From Planctomycetaceae bacterium (GTDB lineage: Bacteria; Planctomycetota; Planctomycetia; Planctomycetales; Planctomycetaceae): 64,000 nt of DNA. The notes under the pieces are model-generated. The model was not told the origin of the DNA and did no database searches. It saw only the letters and a program-made list of their open reading frames with translations. A program made the position numbers and the translations under genes. The stretch covers positions 1 through 64,000 of the forward strand of contig JAKFUF010000030.1 of the NCBI GenBank assembly GCA_021732845.1, given 5' to 3'. The number at the start of each line of letters is the position of its first letter. Positions within the stretch are counted from its first letter, which is position 1. This document shows positions 26,408 to 34,989 of the stretch, piece after piece.

Positions 26408-27961
26408 ATGTGGAACCGCTTGACCGGCCTGTGGATCGCGCTGCTTGTTCTGCAGACAGCGACCATCGCGCATTGCCAGGTCTTGCGCGCCTACATTCCG
26501 CCCCGTCAATCTACCGGGTATTCCAGAACGCAGCCCGGCGTGCAGATGGTCCCCGCGAGCGGCACCGTTGCCGTACGGCACGTGGCGATCCTGGGCAACA
26601 TCGGCAAGCCTGGCGTATTTCCACTCTCCAGGACAGCGAAACTGACAGATCTGGTGGAGGCCGCGGGAGGGCTGACCACAGGTTCCACCGGCCAGTTTCG
26701 GATTATTCGGGGCGGGCGTGGAAATCTCAAAGTCTGGTTTTCTCCCCAGTCCACGTTTACGCTCATGCCGGATGACGTCGCGTTGGCGGAGGGATCGAGC
26801 CACGCGCAGGGTGCCGGGCGGGTGCTGTCTGGTCAACGAAACGTGCGGCTCAGCGAACTGGCGAATGCCACGGCCCCAGCCAGGGTGACGCTCGTCCTCC
26901 TGCGATTTATTGATCGTCCTGTTGTCGTTGATCTCCCAGTGGACCAGGCGCATTTGCAGGGCCTGATGGTGTCCTTGCGGCATCCTCCGCGAGGGACATT
27001 TACCCTGGTGGGGGCCACGGGAGTCCCTGAGACAGCGACGATGCCACAGAGTGCCCTGACACCGCTCAAGCCGGGCACCGTGGTGATCGCCGATCCGAGT
27101 GAGATTGACCGTGCCGCGCTGCCAGCACTCCCGGCCCCGATAGGAACCGTTCGGCCCACCATCGAGCCCCGTCCACAGGAAACGGCGTTCTTGCCACCCT
27201 CGCCGCAGCCAGAGATTCGCGCAACGGCCGCACCTGCGGTCGAACCCGCGGAGGAAGAAACGCAACTCCCCGATGCTCCACAAATGAACGCCCCGGTGTT
27301 TCCCACCGCGCCGAATATTCTGGTGCCGACGCCTGTCGACACCCCTGAACCCGCAGTCACCGTTCCGCAAGCTTTCACGGCCGAGGAAACTGCGACGGAG
27401 CCTCGGCCTGCGCCTCAGCGAACCATTCAACGGGATGTGTCGAAGTCGAGCCGACCGGCAACCATACAGGTGACCAAGCAAAAGGTCGCGAGTCCGCCGT
27501 ACCTGTTCATCTTCATGTCCACATGCAGTGTGTTCGGGCTGGCCCTGTTCGTGCTGACCGAATTGGAACGCCGCAAGTTCTCGGCCAAGGAGAGCTTGCC
27601 ACTGCCGCCGATTGGGCAGACGAAGGGTGGAGCAACGTTGGCATCTCAAAGTGCCGTGAGCACCGGGTCGGAGACGACAAGCTCACATCCGCGCTACAGT
27701 TTGGACGCGTTGATCAAGGATGAGCTTGAGTATCTCGAACTTCCGGTCGTTCTGCCGACCGATCTAGAATTCTCTGGCCAGCCCGCCAGAACGGCTCAGC
27801 ATCGCCTTGACGCTCCGATTGCCGGGCCTGAGCCCCACTTCGTGGCGGATGTGGTGACCGACCCCGCGATGCCAAACCCTCAGTTGCCGCGAGTGAACCG
27901 CAGCAAGATCGCAGATGTGCTGAGCCGCACGTTGAATCCTGTTCCGGGAACACCTTCATGA
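26408..27961 (+). CDS. SLBB-domain membrane protein
   Basis: 517 residues from ATG 26408; the open frame extends far upstream through the repeats, but the signal peptide (about 1-24, 'GLWIALLVLQTATIAHCQ') fixes the start. An SLBB-type domain at about 57-95 ('VAILGNIGKPGVFPL', 'LTDLVEAAGGL') resembles those of polysaccharide-export and competence proteins. A second beta region follows, then a Pro-rich linker (about 235-355) and one transmembrane helix (about 365-387), with a cytoplasmic tail of about 130 residues. Its stop overlaps the start of the actin-like ATPase gene (ATGA), so the tail may contact that protein. Confidence 0.7.
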   Translation: MWNRLTGLWIALLVLQTATIAHCQVLRAYIPPRQSTGYSRTQPGVQMVPASGTVAVRHVAILGNIGKPGVFPLSRTAKLTDLVEAAGGLTTGSTGQFRIIRGGRGNLKVWFSPQSTFTLMPDDVALAEGSSHAQGAGRVLSGQRNVRLSELANATAPARVTLVLLRFIDRPVVVDLPVDQAHLQGLMVSLRHPPRGTFTLVGATGVPETATMPQSALTPLKPGTVVIADPSEIDRAALPALPAPIGTVRPTIEPRPQETAFLPPSPQPEIRATAAPAVEPAEEETQLPDAPQMNAPVFPTAPNILVPTPVDTPEPAVTVPQAFTAEETATEPRPAPQRTIQRDVSKSSRPATIQVTKQKVASPPYLFIFMSTCSVFGLALFVLTELERRKFSAKESLPLPPIGQTKGGATLASQSAVSTGSETTSSHPRYSLDALIKDELEYLELPVVLPTDLEFSGQPARTAQHRLDAPIAGPEPHFVADVVTDPAMPNPQLPRVNRSKIADVLSRTLNPVPGTPS

Positions 27962-29004
27962 CCGCTGCGCTGGACTTGGGTTCGCACACGTTTCGGTCCC
28001 TGCGGGGAACAAACGATAAACTCGTGGCTCGATCCGTGCGGCCAGTGTACGTAGTCCTTCCAGACAACACACTGCACCAAAGACGGCTGGAAAAACTAGG
28101 TCGGGGTCACAGCCGCTGCGACACCCATCTGGTATTGCTTGGTGATGCGGCGGTTGAGTATTCGCGGCAGTTCGAGGTCCCCTGCACCGATCTGCTGCCG
28201 GGAGGAGTCGTGCCGAGCCACGATTCGCTAAACCACCAATTTCTGGAGGTGTTGCTGTCATCGGTTCTGCCCCAGTCTGCTTATCCCGGAGAGAAATGCA
28301 GCTTCACGCAACCTGGCTCAACGCTCAGTGCATCGTTGGCACGCCAGCCGTCACGCGTGAGGCAGACCGAGTTTTTTGACCGACTCATCCGTCAGCGAGG
28401 CTATACACCCGCTCCGGCGACTGCCGGCGAAGCCCTCGCCCTGGCCGAACTGGTGGAATCCCGGTTCAGCGGGATTGCCTTGGTGATGGGTGCCGCGAGT
28501 TGCGAAATCACTGTGATGCAGGGTGGCCATGGACTCAGCCACGGCTCGATTCCATTGGGCGGCAGCATCGTGGACGAACAATTCGCCAGGGAGCGTGGCG
28601 ACTGCTGTACGGATGTCTTGGGGCGACAGATGCCCAATGCCGCCCGGGCATGTCGCGACAAGGAGCAACTTTCGCATCCGCTGATTGCGCCGGTATCCCG
28701 CGATGAAAAGCTCCTGGGAAAGATCTACCGGCAGTTCGTACTCGACGCCGCCGCCGGGCTCGCCAGACATCTGGCAAAAGGCCAGTTTCCGGAATTTCGC
28801 CAGCCGACGACACTCGTGCTGGGCGGCGGCTCAGCCAACATGCCCGGTGTCTGCGAGATTCTCGCGGAGCATGTTCAGCGACCGGGCTTTCCCGTGAAAA
28901 TCGACCGGGTGCAGGCGGCGACAGCGACCTACACCGTCGCGCGTGGCTGCCTCATCCATGCCGAACTGGAAGCTCAACGCCAGTCGCAACGCAGCGCGGC
29001 CTGA
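27958..29004 (+). CDS. Actin-like ATPase (FtsA/PilM/MreB superfamily)
   Basis: 348 residues. Actin-fold nucleotide motifs are present: phosphate-1 'ALDLGSHTFRSLRG' at the N-terminus, phosphate-2 'IALVMGAASCEITVMQGG' near 180, and adenosine motif 'TLVLGGGSANMPGV' near 285. 'GGSIVDEQFA' is reminiscent of the connect region. The order and length fit the MreB/FtsA/PilM group without a clear FtsA 1C domain. Translated from an ATG overlapping the stop of the SLBB membrane protein, suggesting a membrane-anchored complex. Not any named family I can confirm. Confidence 0.7.
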   Translation: MTAALDLGSHTFRSLRGTNDKLVARSVRPVYVVLPDNTLHQRRLEKLGRGHSRCDTHLVLLGDAAVEYSRQFEVPCTDLLPGGVVPSHDSLNHQFLEVLLSSVLPQSAYPGEKCSFTQPGSTLSASLARQPSRVRQTEFFDRLIRQRGYTPAPATAGEALALAELVESRFSGIALVMGAASCEITVMQGGHGLSHGSIPLGGSIVDEQFARERGDCCTDVLGRQMPNAARACRDKEQLSHPLIAPVSRDEKLLGKIYRQFVLDAAAGLARHLAKGQFPEFRQPTTLVLGGGSANMPGVCEILAEHVQRPGFPVKIDRVQAATATYTVARGCLIHAELEAQRQSQRSAA

Positions 29005-29139
29005 GTCGCATGGCCTTGTTCCGGCGTCTCCAGTTGTGGGCGAATTGTCGGCGTAGAGGCTGAAAAACGCACCGGGAGTTTATAGGATGCGGTCGGAGAA
29101 ATTCACCGCACCAAGAACTGACACCCGGAGACCATCCCG

Positions 29140-30045
29140 ATGCAGCCTCTCGACCGCCGCGATTTTCTGAAGGCTTCCGGTGTTCTGGCAGCCGCCGCCG
29201 TGGCTGGACAAGGCGCGCCCGCCGTGGCGGCAGAAGCCCGGAAACGGCCGCTGAAGAAGGCGCTGAAGTTCAGCATGGTCAAGCACAGCGGGCCACTGGT
29301 CGACACCTTCAAAATGCTGAAGGAAATCGGCTACGACGGCATCGACATGGACAAACCCGCCGACCATGCGGAAGTGCTGAAGGCCCGCGACGAGAGCGGG
29401 CTGATCGTGCATGGAGTTGTCGACTACGTCCACTGGGGGCAGCCCCTGTCGTCGCCGGATGCTGCCATTCGTGCCGCGGGCCTTGAGGGCCTGAAGACCG
29501 CCATGCGTGACTCCAAGGCTTATGGAGGAACAACCGTGCTGCTGGTGGTCGGCGTGGTGAATGACAAAATTTCGTACGACGATGCCTACAAGTACACGCA
29601 GGAAGAGATTCGCAAAGCGCTGCCCCTGGCGGGTGAGCTGGGCATGAAGATCGCCTTTGAGAACGTCTGGAACATGTTCCTGCTGTCGCCATTGGAGATG
29701 GCGCGCTACATCGACGAGTTCGAAAGTCCGCTGGTTGGCTCGTACTTCGATGTCGGCAACGTGGTGAACTACGGCTGGCCCGAGCAGTGGATCCGAATTC
29801 TCGGCAAACGGATCATGAAGCTCGACATCAAGGAATACAGCCGCAAGATGCGCGACGAGAAGGGTCCGTACGCGGGCTTCAGGGCGGAACTGGGTGAAGG
29901 CGACTGCAACTGGCCGGCCGTGCTGAAGGCCCTGGACGAGATCGGTTTCAAGGATGGCTGGTGTACGGCCGAAGTCGCCGGCGGTGACCGCGAACGCCTG
30001 GCTGAGGTCTCCCGGCGAATGGACAAGATTCTGGAGTTGGTCTGA
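29140..30045 (+). CDS. Exported sugar isomerase/epimerase-like TIM barrel
   Basis: 301 residues with a Tat signal ('LDRRDFLKASGVLAAAAVAG'). Xylose-isomerase-like barrel marks: 'IGYDGIDMDKP', 'GMKIAFENVW' (metal-binding Glu), 'GSYFDVGNVVNYG' (Asp), 'MKLDIKEYSRK' and 'WCTAEVAGGDRERL' (Glu). Related to, but clearly distinct from, the Hyi-like protein at 8043-8951. Substrate unknown; probably a sugar or keto-sugar in the periplasm. Confidence 0.85.
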   Translation: MQPLDRRDFLKASGVLAAAAVAGQGAPAVAAEARKRPLKKALKFSMVKHSGPLVDTFKMLKEIGYDGIDMDKPADHAEVLKARDESGLIVHGVVDYVHWGQPLSSPDAAIRAAGLEGLKTAMRDSKAYGGTTVLLVVGVVNDKISYDDAYKYTQEEIRKALPLAGELGMKIAFENVWNMFLLSPLEMARYIDEFESPLVGSYFDVGNVVNYGWPEQWIRILGKRIMKLDIKEYSRKMRDEKGPYAGFRAELGEGDCNWPAVLKALDEIGFKDGWCTAEVAGGDRERLAEVSRRMDKILELV

Positions 30046-30115
30046 ATCCGGACGGTGACAATGGTTAAAAGTCGAAGTTCTTTTTCCAAGCACGGTCAGG
30101 GAATGGACTCACGGA

Positions 30116-30604
30116 ATGACGATTGCTGAATTGATGCTGCCGGAACTCGACGAAGAGATGGGTCGCACGCGAAAGGTATTGGCAGCAGTCCCCCGGCAGC
30201 ATCTCGACTGGAAACCGGCCGAGATGTTGCACACCATCGGGTGGAATGCCAATCATCTCGCCGAGATCGTGGGCTGGACTTCAATGATCCTGCAGCAGGA
30301 TGTGTTCGACATCGCGCCGGTCGATGGTCCAGCCTACAAAACACCGTCCATTGATGATCCTGCCAAGATCGTGGCCAGTTTCGACGAGGGGCTCGTAGCG
30401 GCACGGGCAGCGATTGCGGCGGCGACGGACGCCGTGATGGCGGAATGCTGGACCATGAAAATGGGTGGGCAGACGCTGTTCACCCTGAGCAAAGGGGCGT
30501 GCATCCGGACCTGGGTGCTGAACCACTCCGTCCATCATCGCGGAATCCTGTCGGTTTACCTGCGAATGTGCGGCGTGGAGTTCACACCGGTCTACGATGG
30601 TTAA
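30116..30604 (+). CDS. DinB-family protein
   Basis: 162 residues, a four-helix bundle of the DinB/YfiT metal-binding superfamily. Probable metal-site histidines occur in 'WNANHLAEIVG' and in the C-terminal 'LNHSVHHRGILSVYLR'. Members are thiol-dependent transferases or damage-induced proteins; the substrate cannot be told. Cytosolic. Lies 70 bp downstream of the TIM barrel and may share its transcript. Confidence 0.8.
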   Translation: MTIAELMLPELDEEMGRTRKVLAAVPRQHLDWKPAEMLHTIGWNANHLAEIVGWTSMILQQDVFDIAPVDGPAYKTPSIDDPAKIVASFDEGLVAARAAIAAATDAVMAECWTMKMGGQTLFTLSKGACIRTWVLNHSVHHRGILSVYLRMCGVEFTPVYDG

Positions 30605-30718
30605 CCAATTCAAGATTGCACAATGGCGGCAGCCCACTTTCGCACCCGTGTTTGCCGCAGTTGCAAGCCATGGCGAGACGAGCGGACCGACCAAAACACT
30701 TCGAAGACTGAGGTCATC

Positions 30719-32281
30719 ATGGATGGACGATTGACGGGCAGCCGGCAGTACCCTACTACGCCGTTCCCAAAATGCGGGTGGACCGCCATCCCGGCGGCGA
30801 TTTTTCTGCTGGCGTTGTCTGCCGGTCAGCCGGCGAACGCCGCCGATGCGATCAAAATGCAGGAGCCGTTTACCGACACGCGGGTGTTTGCGGTTTCGAC
30901 GCAGGTTGGTCTGGAAGGGACGATCACCGCGCCGGGGCGCGATGGCAAACCGGCCCCCGTTAAGTTGACTGGAGCCGCGCGGTTCAAAGGTTCCGAACGG
31001 AGGCTGCCGGGAACTGGTCGCGATGCCGAAGCGCTGCGTTCCGTCCGCTACTTCGACGAAGCCGGGGCGTCGGTTGTCACGGGTGACTTCAGGAGCCAGC
31101 GGATGCTCCGGCCGACACAACGTTTGATGGTGGCCGAGGGCCGGCGCGAGGGGATTCGGCAGTTCAGCCCCGCCGGACCATTGACCTACGACGAGCTGGA
31201 CCTGCTGCAGATCCCGGGCGACAGCCTGGCCCTACTGGGGTTGCTGCCGGACCGCGCGGTCGAACCCGGCGAAACCTGGAAGCCGGCGGAGTGGGTGATG
31301 CAAACCCTCACTGGCCTGGAGACGGTCGAAAAGTCCAAGCTCGTCTGCAAACTGGTGAGCGTGACCAATTTTCAGGCAAACGTCGATCTTGACGGCGAAG
31401 TCGAAGGGGCCGACATGGGAACCACCTCCAAGGTGACCCTCACCGGATCCTTCATTTTCGACCTCAAGCAAAACTGCATCACGACGGTTGAATTGCAGCA
31501 GACCGAGAAGCGGCAGCCAGGTGTGTTGAATCCGCAATTCGACATTACCGCCCGTGTTTCCCTGACCCGTGCACCGATGGACAAGCCTTCCAAGATTTCG
31601 GAAGCTGACCTCAAGGATATCCCCCTTGATCCCAACCCGGCCAACCTGCTGCTGGTCTTCGAGTCTCCCGATTGGGGCGTCAGGTTCTACCACGACCGCT
31701 CGTGGCACACTTTTCACCAGACCAAAGATGTCGCCATCCTGCGGATGATGCACAACGGCGGGATCATCGCCCAATGCAACATCAACCCGATCAACCCCAA
31801 GGTCGAGCCCGGCCAGCACATCACCGAGGAGCGGTTCAAGGCGGACATCCAAAAGTCGCTGGGCTCGAGCTTCCAGCAGATTCTGCAGGCCAAAGTCCTC
31901 GAAACAACCGACAAGACGTGGCTCTACCAAGTGGCTGTCGCCGGTGCGATCCGCCGGCCAGTGAAGGTCAAGCCGGACGATGCAACCGCCTCAGGCGAAG
32001 GGGCCAAAACGCCTGCGAAGCCTCCCGGGAAAGCCGCGGAAGCGCCAAAGCCCGCAGCCACTGCCAAAGGCGCGGACAAGGGCACAGATCCCAAAGCAAA
32101 GGCTGAGACATCTGAGGTGGGCCTCCAGGAGATCCCTTACCAGTGGATCTACAACGTCGCCGCCGCCCCCGATGGCCGGCAGGTCGTGTTCACGTTTATC
32201 ATCGAAGCCGATGTGCTGGAGACATTTGCGACGCAGGATGCGTCGATGTTGGGGACGCTGGAGTTTCTGGCGAAGCCGTGA
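30719..32281 (+). CDS. Exported hypothetical protein
   Basis: 520 residues from ATG 30719 (GAGGTC upstream). A Sec signal runs to about residue 42 ('AIFLLALSAGQPANAADA'). The body is mostly beta-rich with no recognised enzyme motif; 'DWGVRFYHDRSWHTFHQ' around residue 320 and 'YQWIYNVAAAPDGRQVVFTF' near the C-terminus flank an Ala/Lys/Pro-rich low-complexity insertion (about 420-470). Probably a periplasmic planctomycete-specific protein. Monocistronic. Confidence 0.65.
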   Translation: MDGRLTGSRQYPTTPFPKCGWTAIPAAIFLLALSAGQPANAADAIKMQEPFTDTRVFAVSTQVGLEGTITAPGRDGKPAPVKLTGAARFKGSERRLPGTGRDAEALRSVRYFDEAGASVVTGDFRSQRMLRPTQRLMVAEGRREGIRQFSPAGPLTYDELDLLQIPGDSLALLGLLPDRAVEPGETWKPAEWVMQTLTGLETVEKSKLVCKLVSVTNFQANVDLDGEVEGADMGTTSKVTLTGSFIFDLKQNCITTVELQQTEKRQPGVLNPQFDITARVSLTRAPMDKPSKISEADLKDIPLDPNPANLLLVFESPDWGVRFYHDRSWHTFHQTKDVAILRMMHNGGIIAQCNINPINPKVEPGQHITEERFKADIQKSLGSSFQQILQAKVLETTDKTWLYQVAVAGAIRRPVKVKPDDATASGEGAKTPAKPPGKAAEAPKPAATAKGADKGTDPKAKAETSEVGLQEIPYQWIYNVAAAPDGRQVVFTFIIEADVLETFATQDASMLGTLEFLAKP

Positions 32282-32400
32282 GCCGCACTCGTCGATGGCG
32301 ACACAGATTGTGGAGGACATCGCTCCAACTCGGTATGCCCATCGATTCAGTCTTGAATCGATTCATCGCTGAATCAAATTCGGTCAGACTCGTCGGCGCT

Positions 32401-32588
32401 ATTACCCCGGCACGAAAGACTCGCACGGCGAAATCGCCCCGGGAGCCTTTGACCTGAACTCGGCGGTTTCTCATTCGTGGAGGATTGTGTGACTCGTGGT
32501 TCGACCTTTCGTGCCTTTCGTGGTTCAGTGAACCACGAAAGGGCTCCCGGGTCGCTTTCGCCGTGCGAGTCTTTCGTGCCGGGGTAAT
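32401..32588. repeat. Nested palindromic repeat
   Basis: The outer arms ATTACCCCGGCACGAAAGAC (32401) and its reverse complement (ending 32588) extend about 48 bp each. A perfect inner hairpin CCTTTCGTGGTTCA/TGAACCACGAAAGG lies at 32514-32542. The 32281-32934 gap holds no credible gene besides this. Confidence 0.8.
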
Positions 32589-32933
32589 AACGATCTACAC
32601 CAATTGTTTGAAATCTGGTTTTTGGTGGCTCACACAGCCTGAAAGATTTTGGAAGCCGTAACCGATGTCCAAAGAGGTCTTTCGGCAGCAGGTCACCACC
32701 GGGACGGTTGGAGTTCCCTGTTTCCCGGCGTGGCTCAGGAACTTCAGCAAAGCCGCAGCCTGCTGGAAGACCAGTCCGGCTGGCCGGTCGCGACGGTCGA
32801 GCCTTGGTGTTGATCCACAGGATTCGAAGGCATGAATTCGGGACACCGAGTGCGGGTCATGCGCACGATGGCGAGCCGGTCCGCAGCGGTGTTCGGAGAT
32901 CATGGCTGGAGCTTCCGCCCACAAGCAGATCCG

Positions 32934-33059
32934 TCAGTCTTCATTCGAATTTTTGTTCTTTTTGGTGGCGAGGATCACCACGACGACGATGGGAATGGCG
33001 ATGCAGGGCAATCCGCAGGCGGCGATGATAAGCAGTTCAAAGAAGCCGATGCCGACCAT
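32934..33059 (-). CDS. Small membrane protein (41 aa)
   Basis: ATG 33059 to TGA 32934: 'MVGIGFFELLIIAACG', then a second hydrophobic run 'IAIPIVVVVILA' and a charged tail 'TKKNKNSNED'. An AGGGGA precedes the start. One long or two short membrane segments with the basic tail inside. Too short for routine annotation but with strong membrane-protein composition; reading frames on the other strand are less convincing. Function unknown. Confidence 0.5.
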   Translation of the reverse strand: MVGIGFFELLIIAACGLPCIAIPIVVVVILATKKNKNSNED

Positions 33060-33226
33060 GTGAAGAATCCCCTGAATGGATGACTAAAGCGCGTTCATGA
33101 GTGGAAGTCAGATGCTGTCCAGCAACCTGGCAGACTGTGAAATCGGGAATCCGAAAATTGCCATTGATTTAGCCGCAGTGGGCATCAGCATTGTCGCCGT
33201 CAATATGCGTTGAGACTTCGGCCGGC

Positions 33227-34726
33227 TCACATCGCCGCCTTGCGTCCCGGCACGCTGCGTTCGATATGTTCCGTCCCGCACGCACCGGCGGTGGGCAGCA
33301 TTTTCATCGGGCTGCATAGTTGCCGCGGGTTGAAGGCCTGCCGCACGTCGGCCATCACGGCCAGGTCGTTGGCGGTGAACAGCTTGTCCATGAAGCTGAT
33401 CTTTTCCACGCCGATCCCATGCTCCCCGGTGACGCTGCCGCCGAGGTCGATGCACTTTTCCAGGATCTCGTCGCTGGCCAACAATACCCGCCGAACCTGG
33501 TCCTGGTCGCGTTCATCGAACAGCAGAATCGGGTGAATGTTGCCGTCGCCCGCGTGAAACACGTTCACGATCCGCAGTTGGTGGCGGGCGCTGACTTCGG
33601 TGATGTGCTGCAGGATTTCGGGCAGCTTGGTCCGCGGAACGACACCATCCTGCGTGCAGTAACTGGGGCTCAGCCGGCCGATGGCACCAAACGCCTGCTT
33701 GCGGCACTTCCACAAGAGCAACCGTTCCTTGGGTGTGTTTGCCTGCCGCACTTCACGCGCACCGGTCTCCTGACAGATCTGAATGATTTTGGCCGCCTCT
33801 TCGTCGACGGCCAGTTCCAGACCGTCGACTTCAATGAGCAGGACCGCCGCGGCGTCCAGCGGGAAGCCGAAGTGAAATGCAGCTTCAACGGCTTCGATGA
33901 TCCCCTGATCCATCAGTTCCAGAGCGGCGGGAACGATGCCCGCGCCAATGATGTTGCTGATGGTTTGGGTGGCATCTTGAATCGAGTTGAAGACGCCAAG
34001 CATGGTGCGGTAGGCCGCGGGATCGCGCGTGAGCCGCACGATGATCTTGGTGCATATGCCAAAGGTCCCCTCGTTCCCCACAAACAGCCCGGTCAGGTCG
34101 TAGCCCGGGCCGTCTTCAGCGACACCGCCGATCTGAGCCACGCTGCCGTCGGGCATCACCATTTCGGCCCCGAGGACATGGTTGACCGTCACACCGTACT
34201 TGAGGGTGTGCGGACCGCCGGAATTGGTGGCGAAGTTCCCGCCGATGGTGCAGGCCCCCTGGCTGCTGGGGTCGGGGGCGTAATGGTAGCCGGTCCCCTT
34301 GAGCCGGTTGGTGAGATGCACATTGACCAGCCCTGGCTCAACGATGGCATACCGGTCGCGCAGATTGATTTCAAGAATCTGCCGCATCCGTGTCAGGGCG
34401 ATCATCACTCCGCCGCCCACCGGCAGGCAGCCACCCGCCAGGCTCGTCCCCGCGCCCCGTGGCACAAACGGCACATCGTATTCGTTGCACAGTTTGACAA
34501 TGGCGACGGCCTGATCGGTCGTGGTGGGAAACACCACCACGTCGGGCATGCGCTTTTCGATGACGAAGCCATCACACTCATAGACCAGCAGTTCGTCGCT
34601 GGTTTCCAGCAGGTTCTCGGCGCTGAACAAATCCCGCAGCTTTTTCAGAAACTCGGCAGCGAGCGGCCGGGCCTCCACGGAAACGGGGCTGTGCTGCGTC
34701 CGGATTTCAGCGTTGTCGATACTCAC
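33227..34726 (-). CDS. glcD: Glycolate oxidase FAD-binding subunit GlcD
   Basis: 499 residues, GTG start with GGAGAG upstream. PCMH-type FAD domain: 'VVVFPTTTDQAVAIVKLCN', 'FVPRGAGTSLAGGCLP', 'PDPSSQGACTIGGNFATNSG' and 'VGNEGTFGICTKI'. The FAD-oxidase C-terminal domain ends with 'VFHAGDGNIHPILLFD' and 'GGSVTGEHGIGVEKISFM', with metal/substrate-site His residues. It oxidises glycolate or D-lactate to the 2-oxoacid with GlcE/GlcF or a fused partner. No glcE/F is adjacent, and specificity between glycolate and lactate is not resolved. Confidence 0.88.
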   Translation of the reverse strand: MSIDNAEIRTQHSPVSVEARPLAAEFLKKLRDLFSAENLLETSDELLVYECDGFVIEKRMPDVVVFPTTTDQAVAIVKLCNEYDVPFVPRGAGTSLAGGCLPVGGGVMIALTRMRQILEINLRDRYAIVEPGLVNVHLTNRLKGTGYHYAPDPSSQGACTIGGNFATNSGGPHTLKYGVTVNHVLGAEMVMPDGSVAQIGGVAEDGPGYDLTGLFVGNEGTFGICTKIIVRLTRDPAAYRTMLGVFNSIQDATQTISNIIGAGIVPAALELMDQGIIEAVEAAFHFGFPLDAAAVLLIEVDGLELAVDEEAAKIIQICQETGAREVRQANTPKERLLLWKCRKQAFGAIGRLSPSYCTQDGVVPRTKLPEILQHITEVSARHQLRIVNVFHAGDGNIHPILLFDERDQDQVRRVLLASDEILEKCIDLGGSVTGEHGIGVEKISFMDKLFTANDLAVMADVRQAFNPRQLCSPMKMLPTAGACGTEHIERSVPGRKAAM

Positions 34727-34989
34727 CAGTCTCTCCTGAATTTAACAGCGGTGGTCAGCAGGGCGGCGTTGCGAATAGGGGTCAGCTCCTGCTGAGCCGC
34801 GATAAACATCGCTCGCCAATTACGCGTATTGTTTTACTGCATTTACGCAAACAATTTTAACAAAATGCAGATCACCTGTTGCCCGCGGCTCTGGAGGACC
34901 AGAGCCCTCCCCCCACGTCGCCCGCCAAATCGAGGCATCCTTTTTACCCCAGTTATTCTCTCCTGACTGTCCCAACCGGGGTTCCTCGC

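Noticed and set aside
33320..34795. 491-codon plus-strand frame opposite glcD
   Set aside because: It is the exact antisense of a well-supported glcD gene; its length reflects GC-rich codon bias, and it shows no domain.
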